From positions 16,306,001 through 16,370,000 of the forward strand of contig NC_052136.2 of the NCBI RefSeq assembly GCF_016086655.4: a stretch of DNA of 64,000 bases. The letters are read 5' to 3'. The first letter of the stretch is position 1. Every line of letters begins with the position of its first letter. The notes below the pieces were generated by a model. That model was given only the letters and a program-made list of their open reading frames with translations, ran no database searches and had not been told where the DNA came from. Position numbers and translations under genes: made by a program. Positions 1 through 12,900 of this stretch are shown one piece after another. This DNA comes from Lepeophtheirus salmonis. Lineage: Eukaryota; Arthropoda; Copepoda; Siphonostomatoida; Caligidae.

Positions 1-725
1 TCGTATGACAGTATTCGTATTGCAATTGCAATGGCATTTAGATATTCCAACAGAATTTAAGAGGTTTATGATATATATTTTGTAAAACACATAGTTATTT
101 AAAAGTTCCAAATAACTGTATTATACGTAATTAATTTTTGTGGAGGTCTTAGTTCTTTGCTAGAGCCCTAGAGTAATTTTCCAAACAGGTGACACGCAAT
201 TTAGTTGTTTAGAAGAGGATTACCGACATAATACCTTTGGGAAGTGCAATGATTTTCAGATATTTCAATAGAAGTCTACATAATTTATGAGTTCTCCTAT
301 ATTTTTTCCTTGCAAAAAGGGCTAGCAACGCTATTATACTTATCCTCTGTGATGTATAATATAAAATTTATTATATCTGAATTTGCTATAATACATTCTA
401 GTTATTTATTTCTCAAATAAAAATATCATTTAGTTTAATTTTCTTAATAAAACTTAATTTTTAAAACTATCTCTGGCTACGGGGACAAGATAAATCTTAA
501 TGGCAATATACGAGGAACCTGACCCCCCCCCCCATTAACTAAAGTAATTTACTAAAAATTTAGGACTAAGCAAAAATTGGACGAATTTCACAGGAGTACT
601 TACATTTGGATCCGGATAAGAACCATCGTTTGTTTTTATGCTAGAATAAATTAGAAGACATGATCTGATCAATATCAATTAATTGTATTTCTGTTTGTAT
701 TAACTAAAAAGTCTGTTCAAATAAA
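1..725. other. Left edge, 3' flank of the sulfotransferase gene
   Basis: AT-rich, with an 11-base C run at 523-533. No ORF or repeat is recognised. Confidence 0.4.
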
Positions 726-2128
726 CTATTCATATATAAACTCCACAAGCTTGTCTGCATCAAATTTGTTCCTCCATATGTCGAATGTAGAATTCAGTTC
801 TGGAGTGAAATGATTTTTATGATCACCAATGATTCCTAGAATATAAGACGTAATATTTAGAAAAAGAATGTCCTCTGACAAATTATTATAAGTGTACCTT
901 TTCTCATAAATTCTGATCCGTTCTTGAGTCTGAGTCCAAAGGGTATCCAGTGGGAATAGTTTGTAGAGGGATTTTTTTTCATAGATTCAAATGATGTATT
1001 TGAGAGAATTTTATATAAAATTTCGTCCGAAGGGGTATCCAAACCCAAAAAATCAGCTATTTTTAAAATACAATCTGCAGGGTTTTTCTTCATTTCCTCA
1101 TAATTGAGTATCAAGAATTGTGAAGGACTAGATTTAGCTTTTTTGACATATTCATTGATATGGGGAAAATAAGGTGCATACGGAACTGTATAATAACATG
1201 GAAGGCAAAATATTTTCGTTAAATTGATATAGATTGGTAAAATGTATTACTTCTTATTAAAGTCATACCTCTATTCTTAATGAAGAGAGTAAAAAATTCA
1301 GAAAAATTTCCGATGAAGGTAGTGTAAGACAACGATTTTAGGAAGTAAAAATACGAAACAATCACATCCTTAGGATTTCGATGAATGTAAATAACCTTGA
1401 AGTATATATGTGTAAATAAAATTACTCTTAAAATGATTCCAGATTTAAAAAGTAAAAAGCTTCACCTTTGCTTGACCTTTCAATACATCTTCTGGGAGCA
1501 AGTGAAGAGGAAGATGTGTTTTAATCAGTCTCGGACTAGGCCTCCGCTCTATTTCTTGAAGACCAGGATACACGTACTCCAGATAAGGAAATTTATGTTC
1601 CATAACATCCGTGGATTCTTCTGGAAATATCTCTATAGATTCTGGATTATGCAGCTCATATACAATCTCCTGCAGCCATGTTGTTCCAGACTTTGGAAAG
1701 CTCGCGACAATTATATCATCCTTCCTGAGAGGGAATTTTGATATATTTGTCATAAGACTAGACATGACCATATCCTCTGTTAAAACGCAGTCTTCATAAA
1801 CGACCATTTTAAAATTTTTCTAAATAAATATATTTCATGTAATCATTTCCACAGAATAAAGAAGCAAATGAATTTAAATACTTACCTTAAAGCTTTCGTT
1901 TGCTGGAACGTATTCGGATATAAGCTTTTGCATTTCCCTTCGTCTCAGGTACGCTTGAAAGGCAAACATACCGCTCAAAAGAATAGAACCATAAATGGCA
2001 AAGCTTATACCTTTACTCATGGTCTGAACTTTATTTTTAACGTGAGTATTGGAATTGGTGGATTTATGAGCTATCACCATGATATTGGAACGAAATTTAT
2101 GAAGGAATCGCATTTTTGACAAAATCAT
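726..2128 (-). CDS. Cytosolic-type sulfotransferase with N-terminal membrane segment (5 exons)
   Basis: Predicted to transfer sulfate from PAPS to a small alcohol, phenol or amine. Exons on the minus strand are 2128-1886, 1819-1466, 1395-1269, 1185-898 and 835-726, all with GT-AG borders and matching phases, giving 373 residues. Exon 2 carries the 5'-phosphosulfate loop FPKSGTTW and the KTHLP segment with the catalytic His. Exon 3 carries the 3'-phosphate motif IYIHRNPKDVIVSYFYF. Exons 4-5 form the RKGxxGxxK motif as RKG-IIGDHKNHFT. These are hallmarks of the Sulfotransfer_1 (SULT) family, which usually has about 290-300 residues. The extra 81 residues come from exon 1, which has one hydrophobic stretch (GISFAIYGSILLSGMFAF) followed by RRRE, suggesting a membrane anchor. 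The start at 2128 is the first Met of exon 1; the Met just before the hydrophobic stretch is an alternative. Substrate unknown. Confidence 0.85.
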
Positions 2129-2387
2129 GATGTGACACAGAGCTGAATGAAGTCATAATATTTATAAATTAGTAAAGAAGTGATTGGCAAAGGCCCTATT
2201 TTAATTCACTTTATTGTTCATATTGATCTCTATTTAAGCATACAAACAAATAAATAGCACAGATGATCAAAATACACACAAATAAGAATATATGCAAGTT
2301 AAATTGACTGTAGTAAAAAAAATTACTAAATAGAAAGATTGATCACTTCAAGGTTCACAGCACAAATAGTACCTTAGCTAGTTAAAA

Positions 2388-2393
2388 TTTATT
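2388..2393 (-). terminator. Candidate polyadenylation signal of the USP16/45 gene
   Basis: AATAAA reads on the minus strand about 28 bases after the stop codon of the deubiquitinase. A second AATAAA lies further down at 2215-2210. Which is used cannot be told from sequence. Confidence 0.35.
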
Positions 2394-2420
2394 TGCTGAT
2401 CTTTGACTAAGGGAATCACA

Positions 2421-5400
2421 TTAGAGAAATCGCTCATAAAAGAGAATATATGCCTGAGATTTGAGAACTTTTTCTTCACTCACTTCAGTTACAACTGAGT
2501 CAGATACATGGTACCATTTACAAGGTTCCATGGGCCCATCTTTAGAATCTGGAGCATCATTAGTCTCTTCTGAATCTGAAATATAGATATTTTGAGACAT
2601 TTTTTTCGAATACTCTTTAAACTTTCTTTCAATTTCTTCTAAAAGATCGTTTATTTCATCATTTTTAACGGCACACGTGGAGTAAAACCGACTGAAATCT
2701 TTAGAGCAATCACGTGGGCGTACTCTTACGTAAGCAGTGTAATGACCCCCATGAAGTCGACCACTGTGGCTAATTAGACCAAAAAGATAATATTTTACTG
2801 ATTCTTGACCTGCTTCGACCGTTGAAGTACTCACGGCTGCACTAGAACAAAATGGAGCAAGGTCCAAAACTAGAGGAAAATCTACATGCTTATTAATTTT
2901 CTTGAGAGAGCACATGGTTTGTTGAAAGCGTTTTAAATGGAGAGTAAGAATGAAGGGTGGAGAAAAAATCGATAACTGTTTAGAAGCATTACTGTAAACA
3001 GTCTTAGGAGCATCCGGATCGGAAGAAGAATCTTGCTCTGGAGAAGATGAATTTCTTTCGTTTCTATTCTTTTTTCTTTCAGATTGGTTAAGTGTACACT
3101 TATCACAAGCCCACTTATTGTTTCCAGTTAAAAGTTCTGGAGAGGTAAACTGAGCTAAGCAAGAATAGATAGAACATTCGCCTGGAGATCTCGAGGTATA
3201 ACGAGGCGCAATAGAAGTCAAAGAACGAGCTATCCAATCATTTTGAACTTGAAAGTCCTCATTTTCTATTTCATTTCCATTGTCATCGTAGGTTACAGTG
3301 TATTCCTGTTGCATTCTGTCAGAAATATCTTCAAAAGCAGATGCTTGGACAGAAAGTCGTCTAACGTTCCGACTAAGTTCTTGCATTCTAGGATCTAAGT
3401 GAAGGGAATCTGGATTATACGAATCTTGACATATGCTAAATGAACGATAGTTGGTATTGGCTCTTGGATGATTGAAGTCAATGTTATCTTCAACATCAGC
3501 ATTGGAGGAGTCTCCTGAATCCTCACGAATATGTGGTTCACAAGAATTAATATCACATACACTTTCAGAAGCATTAACATTCCCACTAACTTTATCATCA
3601 AGATTGACAACTTCCTCCCCTTGATCGGTAGAAGTTTTTTCATCCTGAGTATCAGTGTACCACTCCCAGTCATCATCATTAGCCGAAGCATCGTCATCTT
3701 CATCATCTTCTTCGTTACCATCCTTTGGTCTTAATTTAGATGCATTTGATTGTTTTCCCTCATCATTCAAGGTTGTAATTATATTTTGACTATTTTTTCC
3801 GACATTCTTCTTATCCAAAGGTACTATTTCTGTATGTTCGCTTACAACAGTATCAGCTGTGTTCACGGCTTCATCCAATTCTCCATTTACGTTAATGGCT
3901 ACTACATCCTCATTCTCTTTTATATTAATAGAAACATCTGGTTTTTCCTCATCTATTTTTTCTTCAATTTCTTCTAAAGCGATCGTCTTATTTTTTTTCT
4001 TATTTTTTCTCATTTCCTTTTTGGCATTTCTCTTTTCCTTTTTGAGCTGAAATTTATTCCTGGGTCCAGTTTCGTTATTGCCTTTTTTAGACCCAAAACA
4101 AGAGAGTGATGACTTTGTTTCGTCATCATCAAATTTATTGGGTCTTGTGGGCTTTTCTTCTATCAAAGGTAAACTTATATCCAAGAAAGGTTCGAAAATC
4201 TGCGAAGAGTTGTGACAAACTTCACATAGAATTGTTGAAACTAAATGCCCTCCAAATAATTGGTCTACAATGGTATGATTCGTATATCTATTGCAAGATT
4301 GAAGTCTTTTCCTGGTTTTTTCGTGTAAACTAACGCGACTCGCTTTGTCTGTTAAACCATAATGCTTTAGAACAGAAGTTTTTTGACGGTTTACTTCCTC
4401 CGTTTTTACTCCTTCCATGAGATGCCGGAGTAGTTCGTGGGAATCTTCTTGGTGAAAACCTCGAAATTGTGGGGAACGATGGGAAATACGACCAAACAAT
4501 TGAGAGGGGTTATAGGCTCCCGACTTCCCACCCATGGAATTCATTTCTATAAAATGAAATAGAGCCAATGATATTGAAATTGTCAAGTCAGGTTCATTGT
4601 AAATAAAAAAACTGAAGAGTTCTACAATTTCTTTTTTCCTTAAAAAGAGACTTGCATCAATTTGAATATCATTGTGGGTAGCAACCTTTGAGAAAGGCGG
4701 CGAGTGAGAGAGTGAGAGGACCAGAGTCCTCAAGTTGTAGATTGAGCGATTCTCCGTCTAATAGTTTGCCCGTTTTGAAGGGAGCTCCCTTTTGGGAATG
4801 CAAGTCAAGGATGTGGAGCAGGGGATGGGATTGGGTCAAACATTGCATGACAGCGTTAAAGAAGCAGGTATTCCCCAAATTGGAAAGGCCTCTCACTTTG
4901 GGTAACTTGGTGGGCAAGGTTGAACTAGGGTTGCTTTGAGCCACAGGAGTCTTTTTCTTATTAGCTTTAATGTGTTTGACGCGCTCAAAGACATCCCGAA
5001 GCTTCTTTGAAGTATCCGGAGAGAGATTCGATATTTGGCAGAGGGTGCAGGAGATAATCCATTCCTCCAGATCCAGAGCGATGCAGTGAGGATGTTCCGA
5101 GCGTGGGGCCTCAAAGTGAGTCGTTTTATGCTCGGAGCAAAACTGTCGTCCGCAGTCCAGGCACATCCAAAACGGATCATTCTTCTTGGGAATGGATTTC
5201 AAACGCTTACATTCGGAGCAGGAGCCTCCTATTTGAACAAAGGAGGGACTTAGAGCCTTCCGCACTTTCCTTTCAGAGACGCAAGCGGCAGCATGTGTGC
5301 ACTTCACTTCCTCCATAAGACTCTCCTCGTTCTCCAAGTCCGAAGGAGTTGAACAGGATCTGTCCTCCTCTTCATAAGGACCCCGCTGCTTCGATCTCTT

Positions 5401-5436
5401 ACGCCCTGATCCCATCAATACGAGTGACTGCTTCAC
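2421..5436 (-). CDS. Usp16-45: Ubiquitin carboxyl-terminal hydrolase, USP16/USP45 type (2 exons)
   Basis: A cysteine protease that removes ubiquitin; in animals USP16 acts on histone H2A and cell-cycle or DNA-repair targets. Exon 1 is 5436-4686 and exon 2 is 4546-2421, together 958 residues. Residues about 46-133 form a ZnF-UBP domain (CTH, CSEC, CLDC, CSEH, HPHC, CTLC). The Cys box is GLSNLGNTCFFN with Cys191. The His box LHGGHYTAY has His852, and the C-terminal WYHVSDSVV block with YILFYERF follows. A long acidic and Lys-rich insert (about residues 320-600) splits the catalytic domain, and WACDKC continues it, as in USP16/45. The intron is required: the frame of exon 2 stays open upstream to 4733, but splicing 4686 to 4546 gives AAFLK-EMNSMGG, which restores the family's usual run. 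The first Met (5436) is used; a second lies seven codons later. It is head-to-head with dia. Confidence 0.92.
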
Positions 5437-6913
5437 AGGATTCCTATTGCTTATTCCTCAGAAGACAGATCCGATGGAATAAATAATAATTCTGAATATT
5501 CAACACTTGTACAGCAGCACCTCAGTCACGTCGGTACCACTGTCCACGGCCACCTCCTCGCACTCAACATTCTCTCTTGCTCTCTGTCTCACACTTCTCC
5601 ATTACATCATGAGTGACCAAATATCAACATAACAGTGTCCAGCTTCATAGCAGTAGCACACAACCTCCTATCACACTATGACGTCATTCTTTAAACAACA
5701 TTCCATCTAGGTAGTAGGTTCTTTATTTATATCATAAATAGTAAATACCGAATATATACGACACTCCTACTTTTCCTATTCATACTTTATTCAAACAAAT
5801 GAAATATTATGCTTCGCTATTTATTTTATGCGATATCCAGCCCATTAGGACGCATGATGTCAGACTTATAGTTACTAAGTAAAGATTCCCTCCTATATTT
5901 ATTCAAGAGGAACTTCTCCTTTTTTTAAATTCATGCAGTGATATAAGGTCTTACTTTATGCGTAGGCTTTTAGCTAGAACTCAAAGATAGGTAAGTATTA
6001 TTTACCGGCTTTGGGCAGTTTTTATAGGCATTTATAATCTAAAATTATACCGCATTGCTCTGCTGCATTGTTGATAAAATAAGGTTTCAGAGAGGGTGGG
6101 CGTTGGGTTGTTGGTTTGTTAAAAGAGGAATGTTTATTTAAATCTTGATGACGAGTACAACAATTACTATCCTTTTTTCTTCTTTTTCTCTCTCTCTGTG
6201 TATGTGTGTAAGTGAGAGATGTTGCCCTCCGTGCTGCCGGGGAACTTGTGTACGTGTGTCTGCGCGGACTGAATAGCTGCAGTGTGTTGATCCCGAGAGG
6301 GAATAACTTCAAGTAAGTATCTGTATGAGCTGTAGATAAATGATAAATCATAATATAAATAAAAAGAAGACAACAGCACAACAGAGGAGCAGCGAAATCT
6401 TAAATATTATGTTGGTAAAGCGAGTTTGCGTGTCCGCCTCTAACGTTTTTCTCGTTTGTAGTGGTGGCTGCTCGCTGCTGAGTGCTTAGTGTAGTGCACG
6501 TAGTACAACTTATATTTATGTAGTAGGACTATTATTTATCTTATTCAGCTTAAGGATTTTTTGTGTATGGAGTGGAATGAGGAGCTGACTTGGACATTAG
6601 TAGTAAGGGAATAAATACATTTAAAGTATTAACTTATTATTCATTAAGGAAATTGAGAATAGATAAGGCATTATTATTTATTGTTAAGAAAAGAGCTGTG
6701 TGGAGAGTGAGAAAAAAAGTAAAAAAGTGAATGATTACGTCGTGGATTTGTGTAGTTTTGTTTGTGGAGTCGGCTTTTCCAACAAGATTCGTTAGTTAAT
6801 TGAAGAGAAGAAGCCAGAAGGAGAAAAAAGAAGAGGAGTGGACGACTATTGAGTGTCCCCCCATGTTTGAAGTTATAATCTAAGTGAGGAGAGAGGAGGA
6901 TCAAGAGTAAAGG
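5437..6913. promoter_or_regulatory. Head-to-head intergenic region and probable 5'UTR/promoter of USP16/45 (minus) and dia (plus)
   Basis: About 1.5 kb separates the start codons of the minus-strand deubiquitinase and the most upstream coding exon of plus-strand dia. It has CT-rich and GT-rich stretches and no believable coding frame; short minus-strand ORFs at 6022-6381 and 6674-6904 look like chance. The part from about 6400 to 6913, G/A-rich and leading straight to the dia ATG, is probably dia 5'UTR. No TATA box or transcription start could be fixed by eye. Confidence 0.45.
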
Positions 6914-6949
6914 ATGTCGTCCAAAGAAAAGTCCTCCAGAAAAGGGGTG
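6914..6949 (+). CDS. dia: dia alternative first coding exon A
   Basis: Twelve codons, MSSKEKSSRKGV, end exactly at a strong donor (gtg|gtaagt) in phase 0. The shared exon at 29550 also opens in phase 0 (LDKVVGFGG), so they join without a frame break. A long leader-like G/A-rich stretch precedes the ATG. The basic, Ser-rich start fits the unstructured N-terminus of Diaphanous formins. Confidence 0.7.
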
Positions 6950-9900
6950 GTAAGTCCCTCATAGTAAATTAATCATTCTTAGATGGTCTTCCCTTTTAAG
7001 CCCCATTTCCAGACCTCCTCATCCTTTTCCCCCCATTTCTTCTTTTTTTCTTCTTCTCAGCTCAAGAACTCCTTTCCAAGGTCAAATGAGAATTAAGAGG
7101 AGGAGAGGGAAGAAGAATGAGGAGAAGAAGAGAAGGAAGGATAGAGGATTTCCAGCTCACTTTGTTGTTGAGTATACGAAGTCCGACCTCCCTCCCCATC
7201 TTCTCGTCGGAGCTCTCCTTTGGGGTTCACCAAATAAATGCGGGAATTAGGAATCCCTGCATCTCTATAAGCCTCTGCATCATGCTTCTTATTCCCATAA
7301 GCGCCCCATACTACACCAGATCCTTCTCTAAAGAGTTTTAATAGTGTTAAGAGTGTTTTTGCTTTTGTCCAACGAGGACTTCCAAGTGTTGAATCAATAA
7401 TAGCATCGCTTAAAGGTTTAGGTGACATGAGTAAAGGTCCTATAGGCAGCCCATCCTTTTTTAGAGTCTGAAACAAAGTTAATTTAGCATGTTTTTTTGC
7501 TGTTATTTGTTTGTTCAAAAGTCCCCCCCCCACTCCATTACCTTAAACAAATAATTTCGTGTCTCATCATCTTGTGCTATAGATCTAGCAGTGAGGTATA
7601 TGATTTGATATCCTCGTTTATAAATAGATTGAAAAAGAGGAATTACGTCATGGTGATGAGCAGAGCTCCCCAACACAGAATAGACATGCCCTTTTACATC
7701 TGATTCAGTGATGGTTCCATCCACATCTGCAATGACTAATCTATCATCCTATTGAAGAAACAATGATTTTTTTTTTTTTTTACCTTCTGTATAAGTAAAT
7801 ATTTAGTTTATTAACTACCTGATTGTGCAAGTAGATTTTAAAGTAAATATCAATACTCAAAGCGGGTATGTGAAATCGTCCATAGTTGATTCCATTTTTG
7901 ATAGGAACTTGACTCCATTCCTCTGATGCCCATCTTTCGTCATCATTGTCTCGAAAACAAGCTGTTCCTGAATCTGTTATAAACATACTCCTTGGACCTT
8001 TAACCTCATTAACATAAATCTCCACTTCCTTTCCCTCACGTGTTTGCCAAAAGGAGAAAAAGTTGGAGAATTTCCCCACTTGGATCTGAAAAGGTGTTGA
8101 TTTGAGCGTGATTCCATCACTTTGTCTCACTAAGATAACATCATTTCCACCACTTCGTAGAGACTCTGAGCCGTAATCACTATTATCACAACTGCTACTT
8201 TGAACTGATGATACCATTAACACTACGAGATATAGTAAGACTGTGGTACGATGACTAGGTGCCATCCTGTGTAGGACTGAATGTAACTTTGTACAGTTAA
8301 CGCTTGAAAGATTTATATTATTATTAATAGTAGTCGTAGTTAGTAGTTGGTTGAGAATTCCATTCTATGATGTCATGTTATTCGTTTTGAAAAATGGCCT
8401 CTTTTTTTTTTTGTCTAGTTCTCAAAATACACCTCCCTTAGTTTCTAGGAATCGATACGATGGGAATTCAATTCCTAATATTATCCTACTTCTGAAAAGT
8501 AGAAAAGGAAAATAGTAACAGCAACATATTATGAGCGTCAATGTTTACTTTTAGATACAACTCTTTTTATACTAACTTCTCATTGCATAGTCATCAGCAT
8601 CCAGCTGTTTTTTTGCGTGTTTTTTTTTTTGGAGATATTCCAAAGATAGAAAAACTTACCTTAAATAATGTCAATTTATCAACATAAATTAATGGTTAAT
8701 ACAAATCATTTTCCTTTATAAAAAACATCAGATTTGTATCCCCCCCATTCTGCTATATTGAAAAGTCCATGTTTTTAATTATTTCAACATTCTCATGATC
8801 GAACATGTGTGGCGAGCTATCATAAAAACAATCTTAAATAAATATCAAGAAAAGGAAAAATGTCAAATTTGTTTCCGTCTCAATATAAACATGCAATCCA
8901 ATATTTATGTCTATTATGGGGTTTCTTTTCGAATTTCCGGCATGAGTTGCGATACCCAAGAATGTTAACAATAATTTAGAACATTCATTTAATTTATGAG
9001 ATTCAATTTGCCCCGGTATGGCCCCTTTCAAATATCAATCTATCAATTTTTAATTTCATTGTGACAAAGAATTTTTGTTACTTTTAAGTGCAATTAGCGG
9101 CACCTCTAAAGAATTAATCAGAATAATAGTTTGTTCATAAAAATAGACAATAATTCCTCTAAGAATACAAGTGTAATCCAGACTCAATTTTGAGAAAAAT
9201 TTGTCATACTTGATTTTAATTGGACGGGCATCATGTATCTTTATTTTGTCATCAATCAGGTCTTTTGTTCCTCTTTATGTTTTTATATCTTTTTGTATGT
9301 ATGCATAATATGACAAAAAAGCCTTTGTTATCAGTATAATTTATGGAAAAAATTGATGTTTAACCTCTAATATAATCCAACATTCTTTTCATATTTGTGA
9401 GAGACGTGGAGTTTTGTCACAATTCAAAACTGCAACTTTTTTGCCCGTAGTTTGTATATAAAATATATGTATTCTCATTATCGTTTTAATAAATCTTTTG
9501 CAAAAAAACAAACAAGGGTATCACATTTCAATTTATTATGTTAAATACGTTAATTAAATGCAATTAACGTACTGCTATGACCTCCGTATAATATGCCCTT
9601 CTCTCCTCTATCATGATTTAAGTCTTATTTATAAAAAAAATATTTGAAATAAAATGCTGGAACTTTTTGAATAGATTCCGATTGGATTTAAGATTAATTA
9701 TTATTTCTACTTGTAAAATAATAGTCAATCTTATTTTAAATCATCCTTCCTGGATAAGATTTTTCCCTATCTCCTCCTCCTTTGAGAGATTGAAGTCAAC
9801 AAATTAATCAGCAAGTGATGAAAGAATCATTAGGGCGAATCCATCCTGAAAATGTTTCCTTTTTGTTCCTTTAATTTTGAAGAAAATGAAATTCTTCTTC

Positions 9901-12900
9901 ATAATCATAAACTTCCTGGTCTTATCAAATTTGTCTTGACTTTTTCCTTTATACCATTTTTTTATCCACATATATTTCCGCATTTTTTTATTTCCATTAT
10001 TTAAATTTGTACGTGAATAATATGCATTAATATAGAATCTTCAGCTTAATTATAATGATGATATTCTTCCAGGTAGCTTTTAGGTGTGCAACAGACCACT
10101 GATCCTAAATCGAATCAATATTTGCAATTCGTTGATTAGTTGCATAAAAATGTAGTCAGATTTTATTTATATTTTGTATTTTCCTGCAAATACTTACTAT
10201 GCAAATGTATTGACGAAATTATGTAATAATTTATTTCAGAAATAAATGTAGGGAATTAATTAGTGCATAACATTTTATTTTATTCTTAACATACTGTGTA
10301 GTCATGGATAGTACGAAGATTAGTGGAGGATCTTAAATATCCCACGTCTTTCAAAGTGTGTCTAAATTTTGCATTCTTTGTTTGAATATATTTAGGATGG
10401 AAGTAAGAAGTTCAATTAAAATGTAACTGCTGTATAGGTAGAAAAAAAATGTGGAAAGTATGTAATATCTCCATATTTTGAAGATTGGTAAATTTATTCT
10501 TGCTCTATGGAGCGTCCTCATAATTATATATATATATATTTTGGGGTGTAAGGTTTTTGGGGGGAAAAAAAAATATTTTTAATTTTTTTTTTTAATATTA
10601 TGTTTTTTTGAAAAAAATTCTAAATTCTACACCTGTTCACAGAAAATTAAATTTTGTAGAATTTTTTTTGAAAATTTAAGTTTTTTTTTTTGAAAACTTG
10701 CATTAAATTTTTTAATAAAAACAAAAATTCCTTAATTTGGGGAGAGTTACTGCCCCTCCAGCCCATCCCTTTCGGACGCCCCTGGCGACTTTTCAGTTAT
10801 TTTTGATAGAGTTTTTTATCCACAGCAGGGGATATTGTTACAACAAATAGGTCAACACTTTCCGTAGAAAATGTGGATATGTTCGTCTTTTTAGAAATTT
10901 TATATTTCACTATTTGGATAACTTTTATTTAAAAATGTGAAAATACTTAATATATTTTAAGTACTCAAAACTCTGGTTTCTATTATACCAATATATAAGT
11001 AGGTAAGAAGCTAATCCCAAAAAAATATATGTTGCACTCCTAATAGCTTAAGTATTCCATTCAATACACTATATTTTTATGACCCATTTAAAATCCTTCA
11101 TTTTTTTTACATCTTTACTTAGCATTGTCCTTTGCTGCTTTAATTGTTGCACCTGTATTGAATTGAAATGAGAGAGAGAAAAACAAAAAAAAAAACACAC
11201 ACACAGGTGAAAATAAGGAGTATTTGACCTCTGTCTTGTATGTATATCTATAGCTTGTATTACGAGTTACCCAGGTGTTGGAGAAGTGCTCGTAAGATAA
11301 AACGGACTTGCTTCAGCCTAACCATACATTGACAACCATCGTTGTTGTTCAAAATATGTACTTGCTATCTGAGTTATAACTGTCTACCTTATTTACATAG
11401 GTAGTATATTCATTTTAAATGATACATTTGTGTTGGGTGTTTTTAAACATGTAAAAGACACTAAATGTGAAATGAAATGATCAACTTATACAAAATTTGT
11501 AAATTTAATTTATAATTAAGTTAACATGAAGTTGGTAATTATTTGTTAATATTATAATAAACATGCGGCTCTATTTATAACTAGATCTGATAAGCGACTT
11601 AAATAATTATGTGCATAAATTAGCTTGAATGGACGTAATAAATAGTTTTTGATACTTATTTTTTTTATCGGTTCGGACTAAAGTCCTTTTTTTTAGAACA
11701 GTTAGACCGATATTTCATTCGAGATCGTGTTCTCAAGCATTAAAGTGAGATTCAATCGTTTTCAAATAATGGAACGATTTTTTCGGTCTTATTTTATGGA
11801 CAGATTTTGTCCACATCCTAGTTATACGATTTGTACAAATATGAACATAGGCGTTGGAGACGGAGGGGCAATTGTCATATATTTGTGCAAACGACTTGAT
11901 TTATTCGTACAATGCGAAAATGTATTTTCTATTAAAAAAACGGTCATTAAGAAAAAAAAGTCAAGAAAATGTTTTTTTTTTTAAAGAAATGCAAATCACA
12001 AATATTTGATGGGGGGTATGGGGGATGGTCCCAACCAAACTTCTTCAAAGGACCAAATTAGTTTAGTCCAACAAAAATTATTACAGTACTCAGACCGGTC
12101 TAGGATTTCCATACCGAAAGCCAACATTTCAAATTACATATTTATGACTACATTTAATATATATGCATTACTTGCTATTTGATGACATCAACTCTATTTT
12201 AAAAAATAAGGAATTCGTCACAAAAGTACCTAGTAATAATAATACTTTATATTTTAGCGTACAAGTGTGAACTATTCTTTTTTTATTATTATTATTTTAT
12301 ATCATAGGTCTATATATATTGCATTAGTAATGAATCAAACACTCATATTTGCGAATTTAATACCGTTACCTTTATTGTATCACGCAACCTTTCATACGAA
12401 AAGAAACTTAAAAAAGGTCCAAAATCAATTGATAGCTGGCTGATTTTGAACCCATTCTCCCCAACTATGGAATTATTATTCAATCATTTTTCACAGCTGA
12501 ACAAGAGCCGAGTATAATTATTCAAGCAATCAATGTTTTAAATCCTAATTAGGGAAAAAGAAGCAGAAAAATCGACCACTTAAACAAAATAAACCGTATG
12601 TTATTGTGTTAGTTAAGTAACGCCGTGAGTTGCATCTGTATTTTGGGATGTATATGCGATACATCACTAATCTATGGACAAACTATTAGTTTGGATTTTG
12701 GTCTGGATACCTTAGTAGACCCGTCTTACACCGTTATAATTTTTGTTGGGTCGAACTAATTCGGTCCTTTAAAGAAGTTTGGTTTGGATCGAATGTAATT
12801 AAAAATTCGGTCAGCGTTTCATATGTGAATTATTTTAAGGCCCACCAAATTTGCAAGAAGATACATTTTTGTTTTCTAAAAAAACTAAACAAAAATTGAA

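Noticed and set aside
4547..4733. N-terminal part of the long minus-strand ORF that contains the USP catalytic domain
   Set aside because: It is intron sequence that happens to be open. Splicing 4686 to 4546 gives the family's expected continuous sequence, whereas residues from Met 4733 match nothing.
6022..6904. Short minus-strand ORFs in the USP/dia intergenic region
   Set aside because: Low-complexity composition, no motif, and overlap with the probable dia 5'UTR.
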